In this document: one piece after another, positions 7,381 through 15,667 of the stretch
Numbering within the stretch: the stretch's first letter is position 1
Layout of the letters: the number at the start of each line of letters is the position of its first letter
DNA from: Ruminococcus sp. UBA7158
GTDB lineage: Bacteria; Bacillota; Clostridia; Oscillospirales; Ruminococcaceae
Length of the DNA: 64,000 nucleotides
Direction of reading: 5' to 3'
NCBI GenBank assembly: GCA_002491605.1
Contig: DKWG01000008.1
Location: forward strand, 7,325-71,324
Program-made: the position numbers and the translations under genes
The notes under the pieces: model-generated
Told to the model about the DNA's origin: nothing
The model's input: the letters and a program-made list of their open reading frames with translations, nothing else
The model's database searches: none

Positions 7381-9231
7381 ATGAGGGTAACGATTTCTGA
7401 CAATCCGAGACTTGAATACTTAAGGAACAAGACCCTTAAGCTCACTTCATCTCCCGGATGCTATATCATGAAAAACAAATCGGGGACAATTATATATATC
7501 GGAAAAGCCAAAAACCTCCGCAACCGAGTTTCGACATATTTTCACGACAACGACCATCTCCCCAAGGTTGCAAAAATGGTCTCAAATGTCTACGACTACG
7601 AGTTTATCGTCACCGATTCGGAATATGAAGCCTTGGTTTTGGAAGCGTCGCTGATAAAGCAGCACCAACCCAAATATAATATCCTTTTAAAAGACGACAA
7701 AGGGTATTCATATATCAAGATTTCCGATGAGGAGTACCCCAGAATTACCCGTGAGCTTCAAAAAACGGATTCCGGAACATATATCGGTCCCTACACAAGC
7801 GGTCTGACCTCAAGCCAGACTGTCGCCGAGGTTAACCGTGTTTTCATGCTTCCGACCTGCAAAAAGGTGTTCCCGAGGGACTTTAAAAAGGAGCGTCCCT
7901 GCCTGAATTATCAGATAAAGCGCTGCATAGGGCTGTGCCGAGGCTGCTTTTCAAAGGAGGATTACGCCGGGATAATCAAAGAGGCTGTAAGCTATATTAA
8001 AAGCGGCAGCGGCATGACGGTTGAATCCCTGACAGAGGAAATGAACAGGCTCGCAGAAAACATGGAATTTGAAAAAGCCGCCGTAATTCGCGACAGAATC
8101 GCCGCAATCAAGCGTGCCGCCGAGACGCAGAAAATATTTGAAAAGAACCTGCCCGACACCGACATAATAGGTCTCGCTAAAAACGGCAGCTTGGGCTGTA
8201 TCTCTGTCTTGATATACAGAAACGGACGTCTCAGCGACAAAAAGGACTTTATCTTGGGCGAAATTGATGACGATATTTTGGCAAGAGAGGACTTTTTAAT
8301 TCAATACTACGACCGCTCGGTAAAGATACCGAAGGACATTTACATCGACTGCGAGCTGCAGGAAACCGAAAACATCCGCAGGTATTTAACCGAAAAATCG
8401 GGACACGCTGTTTATATAAACTTAGCCAAGCGAGGCGATATGTTCGATTTGACAAAGCTCGCCAAGCAAAACGCCCAGGAGCAGCTTTCAATTCACGTCG
8501 GAAGAACAGGCAAGGAAATTGCCGCATTAGAGGAGCTGGCGTCGCTTTTGGGACTCAGCAAAACACCGCTTTACATTGAATGCTACGACATTTCAAACCT
8601 CGCCTCAAGCGATATGGTGGGCGGCATGGTCGTCATGGATAACGGGCGGTTTGCCAAAAAGCTTTATAAAAAATTCAACATAAAAACAGTGTACGAGCAG
8701 GATGACTATGCAAGTATGCAGGAGGTTCTCCGCCGCAGATTTGAAAACTACTTTGACGATAACTGCAAGGACCAAGGCTTTCGCACCCTGCCCGACGTTA
8801 TCTTCTTAGACGGCGGCAAGGGACACGTCGGTGCAGTTGCGCCGTTACTTGCTCAGATGGGAGTAAGCGTTCCGCTTTTCGGGCTGGTCAAGGACAACAA
8901 GCACCACACGAGGGCGGTTGTAAACTCAACAGGCGATGAAATACAGATAATGAAATCCCGTTCGGTCTTTTCACTGCTTACAAGGCTTCAGGACGAGGTG
9001 CACAGATACACTATAACCTTTCAGACAAGCAAGCGCTCCGCTCACATCCACGAAACCGAGCTTACAAAAATCAGCGGCATAGGCGAAAAGAAAGCAAAAG
9101 CCCTTTTGCTCAGCTTCAAAACCAAGGAAGCGCTTAAAAACGCATCTATAGAAGACATTGCCGCTGTTATGAAGATAAATCTCGCAAAGGCTCAGGAGGT
9201 AAAAGAGAGGTTTATAAGTCAGCTGCAATAA
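7381..9231 (+). CDS. uvrC: excinuclease ABC subunit C
   Basis: 616 residues, normal length for UvrC. Domains in order: GIY-YIG nuclease (GCYIMKNKSGTIIYIGKAKNLRNRV, residues about 26-55), Cys-rich segment CLNYQIKRCIGLCRGC, UVR domain near residue 225 (NRLAENMEFEKAAVIRDRI), RNase H-like endonuclease domain (ECYDISN, VIFLDGGKGH) and C-terminal helix-hairpin-helix (ISGIGEKKAKALL). It makes the dual incisions around UvrB-bound lesions in nucleotide excision repair. The ATG has GGCAGGA upstream. uvrA and uvrB are not in the window. Confidence 0.97.
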   Translation: MRVTISDNPRLEYLRNKTLKLTSSPGCYIMKNKSGTIIYIGKAKNLRNRVSTYFHDNDHLPKVAKMVSNVYDYEFIVTDSEYEALVLEASLIKQHQPKYNILLKDDKGYSYIKISDEEYPRITRELQKTDSGTYIGPYTSGLTSSQTVAEVNRVFMLPTCKKVFPRDFKKERPCLNYQIKRCIGLCRGCFSKEDYAGIIKEAVSYIKSGSGMTVESLTEEMNRLAENMEFEKAAVIRDRIAAIKRAAETQKIFEKNLPDTDIIGLAKNGSLGCISVLIYRNGRLSDKKDFILGEIDDDILAREDFLIQYYDRSVKIPKDIYIDCELQETENIRRYLTEKSGHAVYINLAKRGDMFDLTKLAKQNAQEQLSIHVGRTGKEIAALEELASLLGLSKTPLYIECYDISNLASSDMVGGMVVMDNGRFAKKLYKKFNIKTVYEQDDYASMQEVLRRRFENYFDDNCKDQGFRTLPDVIFLDGGKGHVGAVAPLLAQMGVSVPLFGLVKDNKHHTRAVVNSTGDEIQIMKSRSVFSLLTRLQDEVHRYTITFQTSKRSAHIHETELTKISGIGEKKAKALLLSFKTKEALKNASIEDIAAVMKINLAKAQEVKERFISQLQ

Positions 9232-9245
9232 ATTAAAAAAGTGTA

Positions 9246-9274
9246 TAGACAAAAAACAAAGATTAGGGTATAAT
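9246..9274 (+). promoter_or_regulatory. sigma-A promoter for TIM-barrel gene
   Basis: TAGACA (9246-9251), 17-nt spacer, TATAAT (9269-9274), just after uvrC. Confidence 0.6.
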
Positions 9275-9343
9275 CATCTTTAAAGACTATTATTCGACCG
9301 AAAACACCTATTGCGCCACTCAGGAAAGGAATATATCACCTTA

Positions 9344-10015
9344 ATGACAAAGAAAATGCCTTCATATCAGGGAACACTCCGCTCACATTCGCTCAACGTC
9401 CCGAAATGTATATATGACTGCAGCGGCATATTGATATTCGGAAGGCGCATTAAATCACTGGTATTCTCAACTGACGTCGCAATAATCAAAAATATAAATA
9501 CCGACGCAGTTATAGCGGTATATCCGTTTACTCCTCAGCCGATAATATCACAAGCGATTATCTCATGCTCCGATGTTCCGGTTTTTGTCGGAGTCGGCGG
9601 CGGACTTACAGGCGGAGAGCGTGCGGTTAGGCTTGCCGAGGCAGCCGAAAATCAAGGAGCGTTCGGAGTTGTTTTAAACGCCCCTATAGACCCGTCTATC
9701 ATCACAATGATAAAAGAAAGAGTTGAGATACCGGTTATAGCAACTATCGTTTCCGAAAATCAAAATATCGATGAACGAATATCCGCCGGAGCGGACATAT
9801 TAAATGTTGCGGCGTCAGTAGGAACTCCTGCGCTGGTAGCTCATATAAGAGAAAAATATCCCGACATACCGATAATTGCGACCGGCGGTCCTACAGAGGA
9901 AACCATCGAAAAGACAATAAAAGCAGGAGCAAACGCAATAACCTACACTCCCCCGTCCAACGGTGAGGTTTTCGCCGAGACGATGAGAAAATACCGTCAA
10001 CGGTATCAAAAGTAA
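9344..10015 (+). CDS. TIM-barrel hydrolase-like protein, unknown substrate
   Basis: 223 residues from the ATG at 9344. Successive beta-strand ends carry glycine and phosphate-binding features (VPVFVGVGGGLTGGER, AGADILNVAASVG, PIIATGGPTEETIEKTIKAGANAITYTPPS), the pattern of a phosphate-binding (beta/alpha)8 barrel as in NanE, IMPDH or nitronate monooxygenase-like proteins. A conserved N-terminal CIYDCSGILIFGRRIKSLVFSTDVA block recurs in Clostridia proteins usually labelled only 'hydrolase'. It has its own promoter. The true reaction is unknown to me; NanE-like or nucleotide chemistry is possible. Confidence 0.7.
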   Translation: MTKKMPSYQGTLRSHSLNVPKCIYDCSGILIFGRRIKSLVFSTDVAIIKNINTDAVIAVYPFTPQPIISQAIISCSDVPVFVGVGGGLTGGERAVRLAEAAENQGAFGVVLNAPIDPSIITMIKERVEIPVIATIVSENQNIDERISAGADILNVAASVGTPALVAHIREKYPDIPIIATGGPTEETIEKTIKAGANAITYTPPSNGEVFAETMRKYRQRYQK

Positions 10016-10052
10016 ACGATTTGTATAATATAAACGAAAGTGCAGATAAAAG

Positions 10053-10616
10053 ATGAGAGTCATAACAGGAAATTTAAAGGGCAAAAGGCTTAAAACCTTA
10101 GACGGTCTTGACACAAGACCAACCCAGGACAGAATTAAGGAAGCAATCTTTTCAATTATTCAGTTCGACCTGCAATCAGCAGCAGTGCTCGACCTATTTG
10201 CCGGAAGCGGTCAGCTCGGAATAGAAGCAATGAGCCGCGGCGCAAAGCAGTGCATATTTGTGGACAAGTCCAAGGACGCCTGCAGCGTTATAAAGGACAA
10301 CGTAGATTCATGCAAGCTCGGTTCGGCGACGAAAACAATCAATTCAGACGTTTTGAGTTATCTTCGAACCGCTCCGACGGGCTTCAACATAGCATTTTTA
10401 GACCCTCCATACGAAATGGGCTTAGTTTTAAAGACGCTTGAGCTTTTAGAGCCGAAGATGAGCGAGGGCGGCATAGTCGTATGCGAACACGAGGCAGGTC
10501 TTGAGCTTCCCGAAGTAATAGGCAATCTTAAAATCAGACGTAAATACGGCTACGGCAAAAAGGTAGCCCTTACAGTATACACATACAACACAGAAGGCAG
10601 AGACAGCGATGAGTGA
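10053..10616 (+). CDS. rsmD: 16S rRNA (guanine966-N2)-methyltransferase RsmD
   Basis: 187 residues. The opening MRVITGNLKGKRL and GLDTRPTQDRIKEAIFSII are the RsmD signature; LDLFAGSGQLGIEA is the SAM-binding motif I and FLDPPYEMG the N-methyltransferase motif IV. It methylates G966 of 16S rRNA in assembled 30S subunits. Its last 8 nt overlap coaD, a common pairing in Firmicutes. Confidence 0.95.
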   Translation: MRVITGNLKGKRLKTLDGLDTRPTQDRIKEAIFSIIQFDLQSAAVLDLFAGSGQLGIEAMSRGAKQCIFVDKSKDACSVIKDNVDSCKLGSATKTINSDVLSYLRTAPTGFNIAFLDPPYEMGLVLKTLELLEPKMSEGGIVVCEHEAGLELPEVIGNLKIRRKYGYGKKVALTVYTYNTEGRDSDE

Positions 10617-11103
10617 AAGAATAGCAATATGCCCCGGAAGCTTTGACCCGGTTACTCTGGGACATCTGGACATAATTCAAAGGGCGTCCGCTCTTTTTGA
10701 CAAGGTTATAGTTTTAGTATCGGTGAACGTCAAAAAGACGCCGAGCTTTACGCCCGACGAAAGGGTTGAAATGATTAAAAAAGTAACCCCTCACTTAAAA
10801 AACGTCGAGGTGGAGACCTCTGACGGACTTTTGGCAAACTTCGTAAAGGAAAAGGGCGCTACAGCAATAGTAAAAGGTCTTAGGGCTGTAACGGACTTTG
10901 AATATGAATTTCAGATGGCATTGGCAAACAAAAAGCTATGCCCCGAGGCTGAGACAGTTTTCCTTATTACAAAGTCAGAGAATATGTATCTCAGCTCAAG
11001 CGTTGTAAAGCAAATAGCTTCCTTCGGCGGAGACATCGACGGCTTTGTACCGCCTGAAATAAAGGATATAATAGCCGACAGACTTGTAAATAATAAAACC
11101 TGA
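10609..11103 (+). CDS. coaD: phosphopantetheine adenylyltransferase
   Basis: 164 residues, full length for CoaD. CPGSFDPVTLGHLDII contains the nucleotidyltransferase TxGH motif and MYLSSSVVKQIA the ISSS-type motif. It transfers AMP from ATP to 4'-phosphopantetheine, the penultimate step of coenzyme A synthesis, in the cytoplasm. The ATG lies inside the rsmD end, and AAGGCAG in the rsmD coding region can serve as its ribosome site, so translation is probably coupled. Confidence 0.97.
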   Translation: MSERIAICPGSFDPVTLGHLDIIQRASALFDKVIVLVSVNVKKTPSFTPDERVEMIKKVTPHLKNVEVETSDGLLANFVKEKGATAIVKGLRAVTDFEYEFQMALANKKLCPEAETVFLITKSENMYLSSSVVKQIASFGGDIDGFVPPEIKDIIADRLVNNKT

Positions 11104-11121
11104 TATAAGGAGTGCACAAAA

Positions 11122-11592
11122 ATGACTATTGATGAAATTTTAGAGATGATGGATGAGCTTTTGGACAAGGCAGTAACTGTCCCCTTCTCCAATAAGAAGA
11201 GCATGGTCGACACCGACAAGCTTCGTGAATACATCGACAATATCAGATACAATCTTCCGTCTGAGATAAGAAAAGCAAAGGAAATGGTCGCAGACCGATC
11301 TGAAATAATCTCAGAAGCCAATGCAAAGGCTGAAGCTATTATCAAAAAGGCTGAGGAAAGAGCAAAGGTTTTAGTATCCCAAGAGGAGATAGTTAAGCAG
11401 GCAAAGGCAGCTGCGGCAGATATAGCTGCTCAGGCTCACGCCATGGATCTTAGCATAAAGAAGGCAATGATAGACAAGCTGGACAGCGTTCTTGCCGAAT
11501 CGGAAAAATCCCTCACCAAGACCATGAGCGAGGTCAGACTTATGCGTGATACCGTCAAGGCGGCATCCAAAAAGGCAGATTCACAGCAGTAA
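11122..11592 (+). CDS. coiled-coil protein linked to coaD, unknown function
   Basis: 156 residues, nearly all helical, with an Ala/Lys/Glu-rich centre (EANAKAEAIIKKAEERAKVL) resembling the ATP synthase b-subunit or V-type H-subunit stalk, but with no membrane anchor. It begins MTIDEILEMMDELLDKA, has TAAGGAG before the ATG, and follows coaD by 18 nt, closing the rsmD-coaD operon. Proteins of this type sit after coaD in many Clostridia and are often mislabelled ATPase. The N-terminal third (PFSNKKSMVDTDKLREYID) looks like the conserved functional part. Function unknown. Confidence 0.7.
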   Translation: MTIDEILEMMDELLDKAVTVPFSNKKSMVDTDKLREYIDNIRYNLPSEIRKAKEMVADRSEIISEANAKAEAIIKKAEERAKVLVSQEEIVKQAKAAAADIAAQAHAMDLSIKKAMIDKLDSVLAESEKSLTKTMSEVRLMRDTVKAASKKADSQQ

Positions 11593-11642
11593 TAATCAGC
11601 CCTGCCTTTTTAGGCTAAACTCTTTTGTATTCCCCTAAGCAC

Positions 11643-11682
11643 AATGCCGCAGAATCATCGACAATTGATTTTGCGGTATTTT
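11643..11682 (+). terminator. terminator of rsmD-coaD operon (GATTTTGCGG family hairpin)
   Basis: Arms 11643-11657 and 11666-11680 pair over 15 bases with one G-U pair, closing an 8-nt loop, followed by TTTT. The 317-nt gap to lysC otherwise holds only the lysC promoter. Confidence 0.65.
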
Positions 11683-11844
11683 AATGCACCGATGCCGAGT
11701 GCTTTATATCAGTCACTGCTAACTATGCCTTAGTTCATACAAAAGACAGTATCAATCCCCCACCGCATATGTTTGTTCGGTAAATACATACGTTTTCCAC
11801 AAGAAAACAATTAATAAATCGTATAAATTCGTATTTCTCAACGA

Positions 11845-11873
11845 TTGACGGCAGTGCGGCTAAATAATATAAT
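11845..11873 (+). promoter_or_regulatory. sigma-A promoter for lysC
   Basis: TTGACG (11845-11850), 17-nt spacer, TATAAT (11868-11873), about 30 nt before the start region. The short leader leaves no room for a lysine riboswitch. Confidence 0.8.
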
Positions 11874-11909
11874 GTAATATACTGAGAAAACCATAAGGAG
11901 ATTTTTTAA

Positions 11910-13235
11910 GTGTCAACCAAAGTAGTCAAATTCGGCGGCAGCTCGCTTGCCGATTCAAATCAGTTTATTAAAGTTGCAAACATAATAAAAGCAGATCCGG
12001 CGAGAAAATACGTCGTTCCGTCTGCTCCCGGAAAAAGAAATTCAAAGGACACAAAGGTAACCGACATGCTCTATGCCTGCTATGATATGGCGGTAAGAGG
12101 CGGAGACTTTGCTCAGATGTTCGACGACATAAAGCAAAGATACTTAGACATCATCGAGGGACTCAAGCTTGATATGTCTTTAGAAAAGGAATTTGAAACT
12201 ATAAGGCACAGCTTTATGGCAAGAGCCGGAAGAGACTATGCCGCTTCAAGAGGTGAATACCTCAACGGTAAGATACTCGCCAAATACTTAAACTATGCCT
12301 TTGTCGACGCCGCCGAGGTAATATTCTTCTCCGAGGATGCAAAGCTCGACCTCGAAGCCACCTGTCAGGCAGTTAAAAAGCGTCTGGATGAAGTCGGAAA
12401 CGCAGTTATACCGGGCTTCTACGGTTCTATGCCCAACGACACCGTAAAGACATTTTCAAGAGGTGGCTCCGATATCACCGGTTCTATAGTCGCCGCTGCC
12501 GTGAACGCCGATATATATGAAAACTGGACGGATGTATCCGGCTTCTTAGTGTGCGACCCCAGAATCGTTCCCGACCCCGAGCCGATTCAAACTATAACCT
12601 ATCACGAGCTGCGTGAGCTTGCTTACATGGGCGCAACTGTTTTGCACGAGGAAGCTATATTCCCCGTTCGCAAGGCAGGCATACCGATAAACATTAAGAA
12701 CACCAACAAGCCCGACGACGAGGGCACGATGATAGTAGAATCCGCCGGCACGGACGACTGCAAATACACAATAACCGGTATTGCAGGTCACAGAGGATTC
12801 GTAACCGTAACAATTGAAAAGGATATGATGAACTCCGAGCTTGGCTTCGGACGCAAGGTTTTAGAGGTCTTTGAAGCATACGGTATTTCCTTTGAGCATA
12901 TGCCCTCGGGAATAGACACTATGAGCATAGTCGTTCATAAAAACGAGTTCGAGGAAAAGGAAGAAGCACTCTTAAAAGCGCTTAACTCCGCTGTAAAGCC
13001 GGACAAAATCGAAATCGACAGAGATATTTCCTTGGTTGCAATAGTCGGAAGAGGTATGCGCTCCCAGCGAGGAACAGCGGCAAGAATCTTTGCGGCACTG
13101 TCCCATGCAAAGGTAAACGTCAAGATGATAGACCAGGGCTCAAGCGAGCTTAATATCATTGTCGGAATAAGCAATGAAGACTTTGAAACCTCCATAAAGG
13201 CGATTTACGATATTTTTGTAGTTCAGATGCTTTAA
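11910..13235 (+). CDS. lysC: aspartate kinase
   Basis: 441 residues from a GTG start with AAGGAG at 9 nt. KVVKFGGSSLAD is the aspartokinase phosphate-binding motif; the N-terminal kinase domain (about 1-270, including FSRGGSDITGSIVAAA) is followed by two ACT domains (from about residue 290) that bind feedback amino acids. It phosphorylates L-aspartate, the first step toward lysine, threonine and methionine. The SAPGKRNSKDTKVTD segment is typical of the Clostridia monofunctional form. hom lies elsewhere in the window (34528), so the pathway is not clustered. Transcribed alone. Confidence 0.95.
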   Translation: MSTKVVKFGGSSLADSNQFIKVANIIKADPARKYVVPSAPGKRNSKDTKVTDMLYACYDMAVRGGDFAQMFDDIKQRYLDIIEGLKLDMSLEKEFETIRHSFMARAGRDYAASRGEYLNGKILAKYLNYAFVDAAEVIFFSEDAKLDLEATCQAVKKRLDEVGNAVIPGFYGSMPNDTVKTFSRGGSDITGSIVAAAVNADIYENWTDVSGFLVCDPRIVPDPEPIQTITYHELRELAYMGATVLHEEAIFPVRKAGIPINIKNTNKPDDEGTMIVESAGTDDCKYTITGIAGHRGFVTVTIEKDMMNSELGFGRKVLEVFEAYGISFEHMPSGIDTMSIVVHKNEFEEKEEALLKALNSAVKPDKIEIDRDISLVAIVGRGMRSQRGTAARIFAALSHAKVNVKMIDQGSSELNIIVGISNEDFETSIKAIYDIFVVQML

Positions 13236-13247
13236 TTAATTACATCA

Positions 13248-13290
13248 CAGCCCGTTGCCATGGATTCAGCAATTACATGGCGGCGGGCTG
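13248..13290 (+). terminator. lysC terminator-like hairpin
   Basis: 15-bp stem (13248-13262 with 13276-13290, two G-U pairs) starting 13 nt after the lysC stop. The downstream U-run is poor (TTGATAATTG), so efficiency is uncertain. Confidence 0.55.
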
Positions 13291-13310
13291 TTGATAATTG
13301 CATTCAAGTG

Positions 13311-13437
13311 TGATATAATAGCCGTAAGCGGCTATTATAATTTATTTAAACGTGCCATTTTCTCGCCGCTAAAGCGGCAACCGAAAATGATGCACAATTA
13401 TATCAGCCGTAGCCGTAAACGGCTGCCGATAACTATA
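13311..13437 (+). repeat. multi-hairpin structured intergenic element
   Basis: TGATATAAT (13311-13319) and ATTATATCA (13397-13405) are perfect complements and can close a multibranch structure. Internal or adjacent hairpins are TAATAGCCG-TAAG-CGGCTATTA (13316-13337), a CATTTTC..GAAAATG stem enclosing GCCGC-TAAA-GCGGC (about 13355-13388), and AGCCGT-AAA-CGGCT (about 13411-13424). It ends about 30 nt before the GTG of the lipoprotein gene. Confidence 0.55.
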
Positions 13438-13468
13438 CTCAGGCTTCAATTCAAAAGGAGGTTCCGTT

Positions 13469-14485
13469 GTGAAAAGAATAATTTTCATTTTAATTGCGGT
13501 AATGCTCCTTATTTCCGGCTGCACCGGTAATAAAATCCCCTCAGAAACCTCGCAATACCAAAGCGAGACGCTGCCGCTTTCAGATAATACAGAAAACGTT
13601 TTCGCCGAGTCGGACAGCATCGGAAAGTTTGAAGGCAGCTTTTTAACCATGTCCAGAAAAAGCATTGACAGTGCATTCCCCTATGCACATATTATAAATG
13701 CTTACAACGAGCTTGAAACATACTTCAATCAGAGTGAGGAATACTTTATTTTCGGCAAACGCTTTACTATCACCTGCGCATCATTTGTCGATAACTTTTT
13801 TAAAGACTACGATATCGTCATGCTTGCAATAAATGAGCCGAGCGTTTACGTCAGCCACACCTCAAACGGGATCAGTATTTTTGACGACGGAAGCGCACAG
13901 GTAAGAATAGAGCGAAGCATTCCGAAGGATATACCCAAATACGGCAATATCATTTACCATCTTATTTTTACCGTACCCAAAGGCTCGCTTGACGGTGTTT
14001 CCGATGATAAAATCGAAGTCGTAATAGATGAAGTAATCGACGATAAGAGCAACGACGTTTACGACGCTGAGCGCTACAGATACATTTACCCAGAGTTTTG
14101 GCCGTTTACCCACCCCACTGAGGCTCTCGGCGATTCGACCGCCACAATAGCTTCCATACAAACATATGAAGAGCTTTTAAGCTTTTACGAGAATTATAAA
14201 ACCTCATTCGATCTCGACAAGGACTTTTTAAGATACATCGGCTCGGTATACGATGAAGCCATGTTTGACGACTATGTGCTGTTGATTTCTATTCTGCCTT
14301 TCAACAGGCAAAATCCAAAGCCGGTTGTGTCGGACTTGTTCGTTTACAACCTTCAGATTTTTCTGACAATCGATAATCTCGTCGATGAAGTACCGCAGGA
14401 CCTGACAAGGTGGTACGTTTTAGCGGTTGCGGTAGACAAAAAGAATCTCAGCGGCGTTAACCTAAAAGAATTTAATATCGGTTAA
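13469..14485 (+). CDS. secreted lipoprotein, unknown function
   Basis: 338 residues from a GTG with AAAAGGAGG 7 nt upstream, an excellent site. The signal MKRIIFILIAVMLLISGC gives a lipidated Cys18. The mature part has two similar-looking beta-rich halves, each with a LSFYENYK/ETYFNQSEEYF-like helix and a strand rich in acids (VVIDEVIDDKSNDVYDAE). I do not recognise a family. Expected on the outer face of the membrane. The upstream structured element (13311-13437) would be in its 5' region. Confidence 0.72.
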   Translation: MKRIIFILIAVMLLISGCTGNKIPSETSQYQSETLPLSDNTENVFAESDSIGKFEGSFLTMSRKSIDSAFPYAHIINAYNELETYFNQSEEYFIFGKRFTITCASFVDNFFKDYDIVMLAINEPSVYVSHTSNGISIFDDGSAQVRIERSIPKDIPKYGNIIYHLIFTVPKGSLDGVSDDKIEVVIDEVIDDKSNDVYDAERYRYIYPEFWPFTHPTEALGDSTATIASIQTYEELLSFYENYKTSFDLDKDFLRYIGSVYDEAMFDDYVLLISILPFNRQNPKPVVSDLFVYNLQIFLTIDNLVDEVPQDLTRWYVLAVAVDKKNLSGVNLKEFNIG

Positions 14486-14492
14486 AAAACAC

Positions 14493-14521
14493 TTGCAATT
14501 TCAAATAACCTGTGTTATAAT
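14493..14521 (+). promoter_or_regulatory. sigma-A promoter for rpmE
   Basis: TTGCAA (14493-14498), 17-nt spacer, TATAAT (14516-14521), giving an mRNA leader of about 140 nt before rpmE. Confidence 0.75.
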
Positions 14522-14547
14522 AAGCAACGCAGGTTTTATGTAAACGT

Positions 14548-14635
14548 GTTTTTGAGAAATAATATGTTCTTTCTCAAAACGGAATTCATCATAGTACTAC
14601 TGTCTGAACTGAGGATGATGGGCTACTATGTGTCA
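14548..14635 (+). promoter_or_regulatory. structured rpmE leader, possible L31 autoregulatory RNA
   Basis: The leader can form GTTTTTGAGAAA paired with TTTCTCAAAAC (about 14549-14580) and a second stem from CATAGTA with TACTATG (about 14590-14631). Ribosomal protein L31 leaders are known in Firmicutes and bind the free protein; whether this one matches that family needs a covariance-model search. Confidence 0.35.
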
Positions 14636-14667
14636 ATATTATCAGTTCAAAAGGAGGTAAAACACAA

Positions 14668-14877
14668 ATGGCAAGAGAAGGAATCCATCCTAAGTATGAG
14701 CCTACAACCATCACCTGTGCTTGCGGAAATGTTATCGAAACAAGATCCACAAAGTCAGATATAAAGGTTGAAATATGCTCAAAGTGCCACCCGTTCTTCA
14801 CCGGTAAGCAGAAGCTTGTAGACACCGGCGGACGTGTTGACCGCTTCAACAAGCGCTATGGCATCAAGAACAAGTAA
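14668..14877 (+). CDS. rpmE: 50S ribosomal protein L31, zinc-binding form
   Basis: 69 residues starting [17 protein letters not shown]. Cysteines at 18, 20, 37 and 40 (CAC and CSKC) mark the C+ zinc-coordinating form, and [23 protein letters not shown] is the universal L31 C-terminus. AAAAGGAGG sits 9 nt before the ATG. L31 helps hold the ribosomal subunits together and can act as a zinc store. It ends at a strong terminator. Confidence 0.98.
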   Translation: MAREGIHPKYEPTTITCACGNVIETRSTKSDIKVEICSKCHPFFTGKQKLVDTGGRVDRFNKRYGIKNK

Positions 14878-14880
14878 TGA

Positions 14881-14909
14881 AAAAAGTGAGGGCGTGTCCC
14901 TCATTTTTT
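14881..14909 (+). terminator. rpmE terminator
   Basis: AAAAAGTGAGGG (14881-14892) pairs with CCCTCATTTTTT (14898-14909) around a tight loop, starting 4 nt after the rpmE stop. Confidence 0.9.
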
Positions 14910-14926
14910 CGTATACGGAGGGGCGT

Positions 14927-15547
14927 ATGGGTACAAAAACAATATACGAACGCGCAAGCGACAGCTTCATTGTCGAAAAGTCCGAATTCATAGGAAATAT
15001 CTCCCCTGTTAAAACCGAGGAGGACGCCGTAAGATTTATCGAAGAGATACGCTCGGCCAACCGCAAGGCAAGACACAACTGCTATGCGTATGTTCTCAGG
15101 GACGGCAATATTTCAAGATACTCCGATGACTCCGAGCCTCAGGGAACAGCAGGTCTGCCTATACTTGATGTAATAAATAAAAACGGTCTTACCGATGTCG
15201 CAATAGTTGTGACAAGATATTTCGGCGGCATACTCTTGGGCAAGGGCGGACTGACAAGGGCATATTCAACAGCGGCATCCATAGCGGTCGCAGCAGCGCA
15301 CATAATGGAGCTTATGCCGGCGGTGCGCTTCAACGCAGTGCTTGATTACCGCTACTACGATAAGCTGAGCTACATCCTCCCCGACTTCGATATCAGACTA
15401 ATCGACACAGCATACTCTGATAATGTCACAATATCGGCAGCTGTCAGAGCCGAGCTGTTTGACGACTTCAGCAAGAAGCTGATGGATATAACTAACGGCA
15501 GTGCTGTATTGTCAGAAGTGACTAATATAGAGTTCGATTTTGCCTGA
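14927..15547 (+). CDS. YigZ/IMPACT family protein
   Basis: 206 residues from ATG 14927, preceded by CGGAGGGG. The core KSEFIGNISPVKTEEDA, HNCYAYVL, SRYSDDSEPQGTAGLPIL and VTRYFGGILLGKGGLTRAYS is diagnostic of the IMPACT N-terminal domain; a C-terminal DUF1949-like ferredoxin fold (DYRYYDKLSYIL) follows. The eukaryotic relative is a translation regulator, and the bacterial role is poorly defined. Its start lies just behind the rpmE terminator, so it needs read-through or its own weak promoter. Confidence 0.93.
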   Translation: MGTKTIYERASDSFIVEKSEFIGNISPVKTEEDAVRFIEEIRSANRKARHNCYAYVLRDGNISRYSDDSEPQGTAGLPILDVINKNGLTDVAIVVTRYFGGILLGKGGLTRAYSTAASIAVAAAHIMELMPAVRFNAVLDYRYYDKLSYILPDFDIRLIDTAYSDNVTISAAVRAELFDDFSKKLMDITNGSAVLSEVTNIEFDFA

Positions 15548-15565
15548 ACTTTTATTTAAACGTAC

Positions 15566-15615
15566 AAATCTTCTCTTTTTTGTTCAGAAAATAGAGGGGA
15601 TTTGCTTTTTATTTT
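15566..15615 (+). terminator. terminator after yigZ-like gene
   Basis: CAAATCTTCTCT pairs with AGAGGGGATTTG (12 bp with two G-U pairs), followed by CTTTTTATTTTG. Confidence 0.75.
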
Positions 15616-15667
15616 GTATAAACTATTGAGTAAATGTCAAGAAAAATTCGAAAAGGCGGTGGCGTAG

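Noticed and set aside
11593..11909. Lysine riboswitch before lysC
   Set aside because: The promoter at 11845-11873 leaves only about 30 nt of leader, too short for an L-box; the sequence upstream is the previous operon's terminator.
14546..14764. 72-residue ORF overlapping rpmE
   Set aside because: Overlaps rpmE in another frame, has no ribosome site and lies over the structured leader.
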